Of a DNA stretch of 22,319 nt, positions 7,307 to 15,300 are shown in pieces. The DNA is taken from assembly GCA_002405915.1 (NCBI GenBank), contig DHMS01000010.1:12618-34936 (forward strand). The letters run 5' to 3'. The position numbers and the translations under genes were made by a program. The notes beneath the pieces are model-generated. The model saw only the letters and a list, made by a program, of their open reading frames with translations, searched no databases and was not told the origin of the DNA. This DNA is from Christensenella sp. UBA4636 (lineage in GTDB: Bacteria; Bacillota; Clostridia; Christensenellales; Borkfalkiaceae). The first letter of the stretch is position 1; each line of letters begins with the position of its first letter.

Positions 7307-7335
7307 ATTATATAAAATTTTTACGATTTTGTAAA
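7307..7335 (-). promoter_or_regulatory. Consensus promoter of DUF512-der-plsY unit
   Basis: Minus-strand -35 TTTACA (7330-7335), a 17-nt spacer and a perfect -10 TATAAT (7307-7312). Only ACTAACT separates the -10 box from the ATG at 7299, so transcription should start at or within a base or two of the start codon. It is probably the main promoter for the six-gene set from DUF512 to tadA. Confidence 0.8.
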
Positions 7336-7344
7336 GCCAAGAAA

Positions 7345-7356
7345 GGCAAAATTGCC
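7345..7356 (-). terminator. Weak terminator-like hairpin after queH
   Basis: GGCA and TGCC (7345-7348, 7353-7356) form a 4-5-bp stem 4 nt after the queH stop. On the minus strand it is followed by TTTCTTGGCTTT. The stem is short, so termination would be inefficient, but the position just before the DUF512 promoter fits. Confidence 0.3.
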
Positions 7357-7360
7357 GTTT

Positions 7361-7993
7361 TCAAATTGTTTCGGGCGATATTTCACCCGATTTTAATTTT
7401 CTTTCGTTCTCCGAAAATTCGCAACCGCAGTAATTTTGGCGGTATAAACCGTATTTAGCCGAATTTTCAATGGATTTTTTGTAGCCGTTTTGCTTTTTGA
7501 AGTCGGAAACGAGATATTCTACGCCGTATTTTTTACCGAGCGTTACGCCGATTTCGTTCAGTGCCTCGGCGTTTTTGTAAGGGCTGACCGAAAGAGTCGT
7601 GCAGAAAAAATCAAAGCCGCTTGTCTTTGCAAGCTTTGCAGTTTCGGAAAGCCTTAAAGCGTAACAAACCTTGCACCTTTTGCCGCCTTCCTTTTCTTCT
7701 TCAAGTCCGCGCACGGCCTCAAAAAAAGTTTTATCGTCAAAACCGCCGTCTATAATTTCTATCGGCTTACTATAAACTTCTTTCGTAAAGCGTTTCAATT
7801 CGTTAAGCCGTTTTTCGTATTCTTCCTTTTTAGTTATGTTCGGGTTATAAAAATAAAGCGCGGTATCATAGTCTTTCACCCTTTCGTACACGCCCGAAAA
7901 GCACGGCGCGCAACACACTTGCAACAAGAGTTTTTTTCCTATATTTTTTTCTTTTATCTCTTCGAAAATCTTGTCGTAATTAACCTTATTCAA
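7361..7993 (-). CDS. queH: Epoxyqueuosine reductase QueH
   Basis: QueH (formerly DUF208) reduces epoxyqueuosine to queuosine at tRNA position 34, an alternative to QueG, using a 4Fe-4S cluster and a second metal. The 210-residue protein carries the expected cysteines: CCAPC at 27-31, C107-x2-C110 (CKVCYALRL), Cys131 in FFCTTLSVSPYKN, and YCGCEFS with Cys189 and Cys191. The family often has His two residues before CCAPC (HxCCAPC); here it is Gln25. The start is TTG at 7993 with GAGAGG 9 nt upstream; that site is part of the dispersed repeat copy B. No other queuosine genes are in the window, so the cell may salvage precursors or carry them elsewhere. Confidence 0.92.
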   Translation of the reverse strand: MNKVNYDKIFEEIKEKNIGKKLLLQVCCAPCFSGVYERVKDYDTALYFYNPNITKKEEYEKRLNELKRFTKEVYSKPIEIIDGGFDDKTFFEAVRGLEEEKEGGKRCKVCYALRLSETAKLAKTSGFDFFCTTLSVSPYKNAEALNEIGVTLGKKYGVEYLVSDFKKQNGYKKSIENSAKYGLYRQNYCGCEFSENERKLKSGEISPETI

Positions 7994-7997
7994 ATTA

Positions 7998-8025
7998 AAA
8001 AGCCTCTCTATAAGTCGATTATTCG
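7998..8025 (-). repeat. Dispersed repeat copy B (COG2426 stop codon and queH leader)
   Basis: AAAAGCC, two bases (TC), TCTATAAGTCGATTAT, then TCG. On the minus strand it contains the last codons and TAA stop of the COG2426 gene, and supplies the GAGAGG ribosome binding site of queH. Spacing and orientation match the other copies. Confidence 0.75.
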
Positions 8026-8678
8026 CGTTTTTCGTCTGTTTCTGCTGCTTTATTTTCTTTATCTTCTTCGGGCTTTGCGCGCACTACTTTTATAATTGTC
8101 ACAAAAAGCATAATGACGGCGAGCGCGAATATAACGTTGATTATTATGTCCACGTAATCTTTGAAAATAAGGGTCATAAGCGTTATTATGCCGCCTGCGA
8201 TAAAGTTACCGAGCGCAAGCGGAATTATAGAATCCTTAAAGCTAAGCCCCAAAAACACGGCAATCGCCGCGCCCGTCCAAACGCCCGTTAAAGGCAGCGG
8301 AACGGCGACGAATATTAAAAGCGCAATTCTTAAAACTCTCAAAGTCGCCTCGTCGCTTGCTTCTCCCGTCGGGGATTTTTTTGCAACGCTTGCGGCTTTG
8401 TTTTTCAAAACAATTTCGAGCTTCAAAAAGAATCTGCCAAGCCCGGGAATCTTTTTTAAAAGTTTAAAAATCGGGATAAGCAAAAAGAAAATAGGGATAA
8501 TGACGAGCGTTGAACCGAGATAAGCGAAAATCGCCGACTGCCAAAGCGGTAACCCGAGCTTTGTGCCGACGGGTATCGCGCCTTTCAGTTCGATAAGCGG
8601 AAAGCACGACGAAAGAATTGTCGATAAAATGTTGTTATCCGTAAACATATGCAAAAATTTTTCTATCAAATCCGCCAT
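8019..8678 (-). CDS. COG2426 family ('small multi-drug export') membrane protein
   Basis: A 219-residue membrane protein with about four to five hydrophobic segments. The PLIELKGAIPVGTKLGLPLWQSAIFAYLGS region near residues 28-57 and the GVWTGAAIAVFLGLSFKDSI region match the COG2426 / 'small multi-drug export protein' family, whose transport activity is poorly proven. The start at 8678 (MADLIEK) is chosen because AAAGG sits 5 nt upstream; a longer reading to 8723 would begin next to the promoter -10 box. The C-terminal tail is charged (EEDKENKAAETDEKRE). The stop codon lies inside a copy of the dispersed repeat, and queH starts 25 nt later, so the two probably share one transcript. Confidence 0.82.
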   Translation of the reverse strand: MADLIEKFLHMFTDNNILSTILSSCFPLIELKGAIPVGTKLGLPLWQSAIFAYLGSTLVIIPIFFLLIPIFKLLKKIPGLGRFFLKLEIVLKNKAASVAKKSPTGEASDEATLRVLRIALLIFVAVPLPLTGVWTGAAIAVFLGLSFKDSIIPLALGNFIAGGIITLMTLIFKDYVDIIINVIFALAVIMLFVTIIKVVRAKPEEDKENKAAETDEKRE

Positions 8679-8713
8679 ATGCGCCTTTCTCCGATTGATT
8701 TTTTCTTCGTTTA

Positions 8714-8742
8714 AGTATATCATATTTTTATAAACTTAGCAA
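8714..8742 (-). promoter_or_regulatory. Promoter of COG2426-queH unit in a divergent intergenic region
   Basis: Minus-strand TTGCTA (8737-8742) and TATACT (8714-8719) with a 17-nt spacer. The region between 8678 and 8758 separates divergent genes. A possible plus-strand -10 TATAAA (8729-8734) for the ttcA-like gene overlaps it but has no good -35, so the two directions may compete. Confidence 0.5.
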
Positions 8743-8757
8743 AGGATTTTTACCCTT

Positions 8758-9591
8758 ATGACGACACAAACCATGCTTTCGCCTTTTCGGCGCGCGATTA
8801 GCGATTTTGAAATGATAAAACACGGCGACAAAGTCGCCGTAGGGCTTTCGGGCGGAAAGGACAGTCTTGCGCTCGTAACGCTTTTCGCCGCCTTAAAAAA
8901 ATTTTATCCCGAACCTTTCGAGCTTTTCGCCGTCAATATCGATATGGGGCTTGACTACGACGAGAACGAAAAAGAGACCCTCAAAAATTATCTTAACGAG
9001 CTAAAAGTGCCTCTATACGTCGAAAAAACCGACATCGGTAAAATTTTATTCGACGTAAGAAAGGAAAAGAACCCTTGCAGTTTGTGTTCCAAGCTCCGTC
9101 GCGGCGCGCTTTGCAGCGTAGCGGTATCGCACGGGGCAACTAAAATCGCGTTAGGGCACCATGCGGACGACCTTGCCGAAACGCTCTTTTTGTCTCTCTT
9201 TTTCGAAGGCAGACTTTCGACGTTTGAACCCGTGACTTATCTTGACGGCTCCGAAGTTTCGATAATCCGCCCGCTCATCTACACCGAAGAAAAGAACATT
9301 CGCGCCTACGCAAAAGACTTTCCTATTCTGCACAACCCTTGCCCCGCCGACAAGCACACGAACAGACAGTTTATAAAAGAACTTCTCGATTCAGTGAAAA
9401 AGGACATTCCGTTCGCAAAGTCGCGCATACTCACCGCGCTTTACCACCCCGAACGCAACCACCTTTTCGGCGAAGCTTTGGAAAAACTCGTCAAAAAAGG
9501 CGTGATAAGCGAAAACGCGCCCGCTTATAAAAGACTTTTAGGCGAAGCGCAGACGGCAAGCGCAAAAGCAGAGGAAAGCGAAAACAACTGA
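8758..9591 (+). CDS. ttcA: TtcA-family tRNA 2-thiocytidine synthetase (PP-loop ATPase)
   Basis: TtcA-family enzymes adenylate and thiolate cytidine 32 of certain tRNAs using ATP and an Fe-S cluster. Visible: PP-loop SGGKDS at 31-36, C107-x2-C110 in NPCSLCSKLRRGAL, GHHADDLAETLFL at 133-145, and a third cysteine, Cys195, in NPCPADKHTNR. These three cysteines match the cluster ligands of TtcA, which separates it from TilS lysidine synthetase. ATG 8758 has AAAGGA 11 nt upstream; an internal ATG at 8773 has no such site. The 277-residue length is a little under E. coli TtcA. The C-terminus is a Glu/Ala-rich tail. It is transcribed away from the queH unit, putting two tRNA-modification genes back to back. 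Confidence 0.88.
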   Translation: MTTQTMLSPFRRAISDFEMIKHGDKVAVGLSGGKDSLALVTLFAALKKFYPEPFELFAVNIDMGLDYDENEKETLKNYLNELKVPLYVEKTDIGKILFDVRKEKNPCSLCSKLRRGALCSVAVSHGATKIALGHHADDLAETLFLSLFFEGRLSTFEPVTYLDGSEVSIIRPLIYTEEKNIRAYAKDFPILHNPCPADKHTNRQFIKELLDSVKKDIPFAKSRILTALYHPERNHLFGEALEKLVKKGVISENAPAYKRLLGEAQTASAKAEESENN

Positions 9592-9644
9592 CATAACGCA
9601 CAAAAAGTTTGTTCGCGTTGCACTAAAATTTTTTCGCGCCGTAA

Positions 9645-9674
9645 TTGACAAAAACCGCAAAAAGATAGTACAAT
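9645..9674 (+). promoter_or_regulatory. Promoter of gdhA
   Basis: TTGACA (9645-9650), 18-nt spacer, TACAAT (9669-9674), followed by an AT-rich tract. The ribosome binding site AGGAG is at 9691-9695, 7 nt before the ATG. The 111-nt gap after the ttcA-like gene holds no clear terminator. Confidence 0.75.
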
Positions 9675-9702
9675 ATATATAATATATCGAAGGAGATTAA
9701 TT

Positions 9703-11046
9703 ATGGATTACGTATCGGAAGTTATCGCGCAAACGAAGCTCAAAAACCCCGACCAGCCCGAATTTATGCAGACGGTTACGGAAGTTTTGACTTCTATCCG
9801 CCCGGCGGTCGAAAAGAATGAGAAAATTTTAAGAAAGTACGCTATTTTGGAGCGGCTCGTCGAACCGGACAGAATAATCTGTTTCCGCGTTGCTTGGAAG
9901 GACGACAAAGGCAAAATTAACGTCAATAAAGGCTACCGCGTTCAATTCAATTCCGCGATAGGTCCTTACAAGGGCGGGCTACGCTTTCACCCGTCGGTCA
10001 ACCTTTCGATAATGAAGTTTTTAGCTTTTGAGCAGACCTTTAAAAACAGCCTCACAACCCTCCCGATGGGAGGAGGAAAAGGCGGCTCGGATTTTGACCC
10101 GAGCGGCAAAAGCGATACGGAAATTATGAGTTTTTGCCAAGCGTTTATGACCGAACTTTACCGCCATATAGGACCCGACGTGGACGTTCCCGCGGGCGAT
10201 ATCGGCGTAGGCGGAAGAGAAATAGGGTATCTCTTCGGGCAGTACAAACGCATTAAAAACGCTTACGAAAACGGCGTTTTGACGGGCAAAGGGCTTTCTT
10301 TCGGCGGCAGTCTTATCCGCCCCGAAGCCACCGGTTACGGCTCCATTTACTTCTTAAGCGAAGTGCTTGCACACGACAACAGAAAGATAGAGGACTTAAC
10401 GTTCGCACTTTCGGGCTTCGGTAACGTTGCCTGGGGCGCGGCGAAAAAGATAATCGAACTCGGCGGAAAAGTCATCACCCTTTCGGGTCACGACGGCACG
10501 CTGTACTTTAAGGACGGAATGAAGGCGAAAGACGTCGACTACATGCTCGTATCGCGCGCGGCGAGAGAAAGCAAGGAAGATTATGCCAAAAAATGCGGCG
10601 CGGAGTTTATCCCCGGCGTTAAGCCCTGGGGCAGATACAAAGCCGACGTTTATATGCCTTGCGCAACGCAGAACGAAATTTCGCTTGCGGAAGCCGAAAA
10701 GTTCCCTCAGCTCGGCGTAAAATACGTCAACGAAGCGGCAAACATGCCCACCACTAACGAAGCAATCGAATTTTTGCAGTCGAAAGGCATTATCGTTTGC
10801 CCCGCAAAAGCAAGCAATGCGGGCGGCGTTGCAGTTTCCGGCTTAGAAATGAGCCAGAACTCCGCAAGGCTTAACTGGAGCGCGGAAGAAGTGGACGGAA
10901 AGCTCAAATCGATAATGAAAAACGTTTACGCGCAGATAATAAGCGCGCTCGAAGAGTACGGCTTAGGTTACGACCTCGTAAAAGGCGCAAACCTTGCGGG
11001 CTTTAAAAAGGTTTCGGAAGCAATGCTCTCGGAAGGCGTTTATTAG
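9703..11046 (+). CDS. gdhA: NADP-specific glutamate dehydrogenase
   Basis: This hexameric cytoplasmic enzyme makes glutamate from 2-oxoglutarate and ammonia with NADPH. The 447-residue length equals that of E. coli GdhA. The N-terminal dimerisation region, YRVQFNSAIGPYKGGLRFHP (near residue 80-100), catalytic-lysine motif PMGGGKGGSDFDP, DVPAGDIGVGGREIGYLFGQYK, and the dinucleotide-binding ALSGFGNVAWGAA are all present, and SNAGGVAVSGLEMSQNS near the C-terminus is typical. The NADP assignment rests on overall similarity to the 447-residue anabolic class. It has its own strong promoter and ribosome binding site and ends in a strong terminator, so it looks like a single-gene unit. Confidence 0.97.
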   Translation: MDYVSEVIAQTKLKNPDQPEFMQTVTEVLTSIRPAVEKNEKILRKYAILERLVEPDRIICFRVAWKDDKGKINVNKGYRVQFNSAIGPYKGGLRFHPSVNLSIMKFLAFEQTFKNSLTTLPMGGGKGGSDFDPSGKSDTEIMSFCQAFMTELYRHIGPDVDVPAGDIGVGGREIGYLFGQYKRIKNAYENGVLTGKGLSFGGSLIRPEATGYGSIYFLSEVLAHDNRKIEDLTFALSGFGNVAWGAAKKIIELGGKVITLSGHDGTLYFKDGMKAKDVDYMLVSRAARESKEDYAKKCGAEFIPGVKPWGRYKADVYMPCATQNEISLAEAEKFPQLGVKYVNEAANMPTTNEAIEFLQSKGIIVCPAKASNAGGVAVSGLEMSQNSARLNWSAEEVDGKLKSIMKNVYAQIISALEEYGLGYDLVKGANLAGFKKVSEAMLSEGVY

Positions 11047-11061
11047 GATTATCAAAATATC

Positions 11062-11104
11062 AAAAGAGCCGTTAAGGAGTTGTTCCTTAGCAGCTCTTTT
11101 TTTT
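11062..11104. terminator. Bidirectional intrinsic terminator after gdhA
   Basis: AAAAGAGC (11062-11069) pairs with GCTCTTTT (11093-11100), and TTAAGGA with TCCTTAG continues the stem with one mismatch and one wobble around a GTTGT loop. Eight T residues (11097-11104) follow on the plus strand, so it ends gdhA. On the minus strand it is followed by TTTTGATATTTTG, so it can also stop transcription coming from the surface-protein cluster. Confidence 0.9.
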
Positions 11105-11118
11105 CGTGAATTTTTATA

Positions 11119-11145
11119 AAAAGCCCTTCTATAAGTCGATTATCG
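11119..11145 (-). repeat. Dispersed repeat copy D (3' end of surface-protein cluster)
   Basis: This copy differs from copy A at one of 27 bases. It begins 1 nt after the TAG stop (11147-11149) of the NEAT-like gene, between that stop and the terminator. Together with adjoining bases, this copy forms a 7-bp inverted repeat AGTCGAT-T-ATCGACT, which the other copies lack. Confidence 0.75.
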
Positions 11146-11146
11146 A

Positions 11147-12397
11147 CTATTTTGAAAGCTTTTTCTTGCGCCTTACAAGAATTATAACCGCGACTATTAC
11201 GCCAGCCACAACGAGCAACGCGCCGCCTAAAATGAGCGCGTAACCCCACATCGGCATATGAAACGCAACGCCCGGTATACATACGATAAATGTTCCCGTC
11301 TTGTCTGTTTCGGCAACAACATATCTTCCGTATCCGCTCGCAGAAAGTTTTGTCAGACTGCCGTTGTCATCCATATAGTAAACTTCGGCTTTCGTGCGAT
11401 CAAAATAATCGTCCGCGCGGAACAACAACTCAACTTTACCGCTCAAGGTTATGACTTCGCCGTCTTCACTCAAAAATTCAGCCGAATAAACCTCAAAATT
11501 ATCGGCAATCTTTTTCATTGCGAAAGCCGCTTTTTCGTATACGTCCGATCCGTCAGTAACTTTTTCCGCAATCATTCCTGCTTTTTCAGGCAACACATTA
11601 TTTGTATCTCTGAATTTAACAATGTTGTTCTCGCCCGTGATAGAGTGAACGGTTACAACATACTCCGAAAACGAGTCGTTACCGAGAGAAGTTTTATACT
11701 GTGAGTTCGTTGCCTTGTAGATTATCTTATACTCACCGACGTTACCGAGCGTAAGTTTTCCGCCCGAAACATCTACGGAATCACTTCCGAAAACAGCCGT
11801 AATCACAACAGGGCTATCCTCGTTGCCGAGTTTTGCCGAAGCTTTAGGAATCGGGAAAACCGTGCCGACTTTAAGTGAATATTCAGCCGCCGCTTTCGTA
11901 GAAATAACGGGAACAAATTCCGCGGGGCGTTCGCCTAAATCGCGAACGGTTTCGGCAGTTTTTTCCGACGAAGATAAATTTAGCGTTGCGGTAAAATTCA
12001 TTTCACGCGACATTGCGTTTATGTACGCCGAAAACGAAAGCTTCCCATTCAGATTGTTTTCGGAAAGCGTATAGGTATAATACGTCCAACCGTCTTTCTT
12101 TTCGCTTGTTTTACCGACTTCCTTTCCGTCAAGGTTCAGGTTCAGATAGCCTATCGACGAACTGAACCCGAACGTCATATAATACTTGCCGCCAAATTTC
12201 TCCACGGTAACGGGATTCGTAAAATTATCCGCACCCATCTTCAAATCAAGGTTTACGGGAACGGTATACGTTCCGTCACCGCCGCTTATCACCTGCTCGC
12301 TTGCGGCATAGCTAATTGAAACCGATTGAAACAATCCGCAAAGGATCAATGCAAATACCGCTATACTTACAGCAAAGATTTTTTTGAATTTTACCAT
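11147..12397 (-). CDS. NEAT-like domain surface protein with C-terminal membrane anchor
   Basis: The 416-residue protein has a signal peptide (basic start, hydrophobic 8-28, likely cut after Ala31 or Ala32). Residues about 40-142 resemble a NEAT domain, the fold known for haem binding in Gram-positive surface proteins: DGTYTVPVNL, SSSIGYLNLNLDG, and a SFSAYINAMSREMNFTATLNL end. An Ig-like segment follows (about 165-250), then a beta-rich domain (about 255-375) of a kind common in Firmicutes surface proteins. A membrane helix (about 384-407) and a basic RRKKKLSK tail close it. There is no LPXTG motif, so anchoring is by the helix. The haem-tyrosine pair YxxxY is absent (Arg131, Phe135). The ATG overlaps the preceding gene by 7 nt (ATGGTAA), with GAGGG 9 nt upstream. 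Function beyond surface display is not known. Confidence 0.72.
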   Translation of the reverse strand: MVKFKKIFAVSIAVFALILCGLFQSVSISYAASEQVISGGDGTYTVPVNLDLKMGADNFTNPVTVEKFGGKYYMTFGFSSSIGYLNLNLDGKEVGKTSEKKDGWTYYTYTLSENNLNGKLSFSAYINAMSREMNFTATLNLSSSEKTAETVRDLGERPAEFVPVISTKAAAEYSLKVGTVFPIPKASAKLGNEDSPVVITAVFGSDSVDVSGGKLTLGNVGEYKIIYKATNSQYKTSLGNDSFSEYVVTVHSITGENNIVKFRDTNNVLPEKAGMIAEKVTDGSDVYEKAAFAMKKIADNFEVYSAEFLSEDGEVITLSGKVELLFRADDYFDRTKAEVYYMDDNGSLTKLSASGYGRYVVAETDKTGTFIVCIPGVAFHMPMWGYALILGGALLVVAGVIVAVIILVRRKKKLSK

Positions 12398-15300
12398 ACT
12401 TCATTTCCCTCGCTGTCAACAAACACCGCGACAAGAACGATTGCCTGTCTGCCATTCACTTGGCACAATGCGTTTTCATCGTTGATAATCGTCGAGCCAT
12501 CAATAGACTCATCACCCACCGTATAGTCGGAATTTGTCATATACGACGTTACCAATTTCCAACCTTTGAAAGTATAACCGTCCTTTGCCGTTACATTCGG
12601 AAGTTGTATCGTATTGCCTTCTTCTACTTGACTATCCCCTATACGATTTGCATAGGTAGAATTGATTATATAACGGACTGTATATTGTTTTGCCAACACG
12701 ACTTTTACTTCCACCGGGGTATCCGATTTATACCGAAGCGTTGTCAGAGAACCTGCTTCATAGAACACTCCGTTAATCATCCATCCTTTGTGGATATATC
12801 CTGTCGGGGCGTCAAATGTAAGCGAATTAACCATAAACGAATATTCGCCGTAGTTGTTAGTCGTCGTAGAAAGCCACTTTGTAATAATTTGCGGCTTATA
12901 GCCGGTAATGCTTTCTGCTCTGTCTATATTTATTGTCAGCCCCTTATCCCACAAAGCGTACAAGGTTACTTCCCGTTTGCCGAAAGTGCCGATATAATCA
13001 TCTATTATCGTTCCTCTTCGCAATGCGGTACTTGCGTCAAGCAAAGTATAATCTTCTCTCTTCAACCAACCAAACAAGCGGTCGTTGCCTGCTATAAAGT
13101 TTCCGACAGAACCATCCTGTTGTGCCATAGTAAGAATTGTAGAAGCAAGATTGTAGGTTATCTTATAAGCATAACCGATTACATTTCCTTTCCCGTCCGT
13201 GATTTCCTCATAAGGAATACCATCGGCAAACGGATGATCCTTGTCCGTAACGTAGGTTATCGTTATATCGCCTTTTCCGTCTATAACCTCTACATATTGG
13301 CTGAATGTTAAAGTTACACTCTCACCGCCAAACAAACGGTTGCCGTCCTCATCATAAGTAAGTTTTACAGTAAAGAGAATTTGATATTTTCCCGTACTGT
13401 TAAACGTCAGTTGATAGCTATCGCCATAACGAGTCAGCTTAACCGAACCTGCGGCATTGAAATATCCGCCGTTGCTGAATTTACGGATGTCCAAAGTTCC
13501 CGTACCGAGAACCGTACCGTCCGCAGATACAACCTTCGGGCATTTCAGAATATAATCATATCCTGTAAATGTATCGTCATCGGTAATAAATTCAAAGGAT
13601 TCCTTGCCGTCGAATTTCAGACCATATTGATAAGATACACGATATACGTCGCTACCGTTTGTGTAACGAAGCGTAAATACAAAATAATCTGAATTTTTTG
13701 TTGCTTCTTTAAGTTGATTGAAAATATCCGTCGTAAAAACTTGATACGTTCCATTCGCATACAGATAGCAACTTTCCACATTCAGCGGAATGACAGTTGA
13801 ACCGAATGTAATAAGATACTTTTTCAATGCAAGTTGCGTTAGATCTGCATAAGACAACAATCTATGCCCTTCCGACGTATAAATCTGTATCGGCTGTCTT
13901 TCGCCCGTTGTGTAATAACGTACCGTTCCGTTGTTGATTTCCTCGCCATCTTCCGTCAAGGAATATTTTGTTTGAGATTCGGCGTAAAAATGCAGATAAT
14001 ACATTGATATTTCGCCAAATTCGTTACGGCACTCATACGCTACCACCATATGGGACGATTCCATTGTAAACGTCAACGTACCCGTAAGATATATCAGCTT
14101 GTAAGTATCGCCGTCAACACTATAAAGAGCAACGCGTGTAGGATCGGCTACCATATTATGCTCTTCGTTCGGGTAATACTCGTCGATAAATCCACCCGAA
14201 TTTCCCATAAACGTGTATCTGACTATCGGGAACGAAATAGTATCGCCTATCGTGTGTCCGTATTCGCTATAAGTATTAGACTCTGTGTTGATTACATTAC
14301 AAACAGGTGCTGAATATTGCTTCAAATACACAAGCGCAACCGTATCGCCGTCTTTATATTCAACAGCAACATTGCCATTGAAAGTGTATGCGTTGTTGAC
14401 ATTTACGGATTTTCCGCTTGCAAAATCAACCTTTCCGTCCGCTTTGAGAGAATATATTGTTACGCTCTTACCGCCGAATTCTTCATTGGCATTGACTTTT
14501 TCTTTGTAAAGAGTATTAAGCCAAATTTTATCTCCCGAATTTACGGCTTTGCCGTTGAGAATTTGAACGTTTTCACGACGAGCCGAGCCGTTCGTCCCAA
14601 AATAAGTAGCGGTCATAGAATCGGCATACAAATTTGCTCCCGTTGCCGGATCGTAACCATACACTTTGTAGTTCAGGTTAAAATCTGCAATTTTATAGCG
14701 GGAATCTTTTACCGTTGCGGAATTGGTTGCCGCAGTAGGTGTAACCGTCATACTGAAACTGTGCATTGTTCTTTCCGACGTCGCGGCGTTCATCGACGCG
14801 GCGGAATAAAACAAGTTGATAATTTCATTCGCAACGCCGTTCTTTTCCAACGCGTTCTTTGTAAGATTTTGCGCGTTCAGATCATCAAGTTTGCCTGCAT
14901 AGTATTCAATGTTATCCCCGTAGGAATAGTTACTTCCGGAAAGCGGCGTATAATCCATTTCGGATATTTTGACAATGTGTTCGTAATCGAGCGTCATAAT
15001 CGAATTGTACGCACCCATTGCGAAAGCCTGTTCCATAAAGCCTGTCGTTGCGCCTTTTATAACAAATGCACGTTTGAAAGACTTTCCGAGATTGAATATC
15101 TGATAATATCTTCCCGTATCGGCATGGAACTCAACCGTATAATTTCCATAATACCCCGCATTGTAGTATTCGGGGAAATAATCAGCAGAAACCTCCGTTC
15201 CGCTATTTTCGGGCGTGACTATTTCATAGTACAATTGCGTGGGCGCAAAGGTCATATTTCTTGAATAGTAATGCGACAAAGTTTTATTATCTATCGACGC

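Noticed and set aside
8679..8723. Longer N-terminus for the COG2426 membrane protein (start at 8723)
   Set aside because: That start is within a few bases of the promoter -10 box, and AAAGG precedes ATG 8678.
11147..11240. LPXTG sorting signal at the C-terminus of the NEAT-like protein
   Set aside because: The helix and basic tail are present but the residues before the helix read HMPMWG; no LPXTG-like motif is found, so sortase anchoring is not claimed.
14317..15264. 315-codon open frame on the plus strand
   Set aside because: Antisense to the 1299-residue lipoprotein; no start signals, no recognisable motif.
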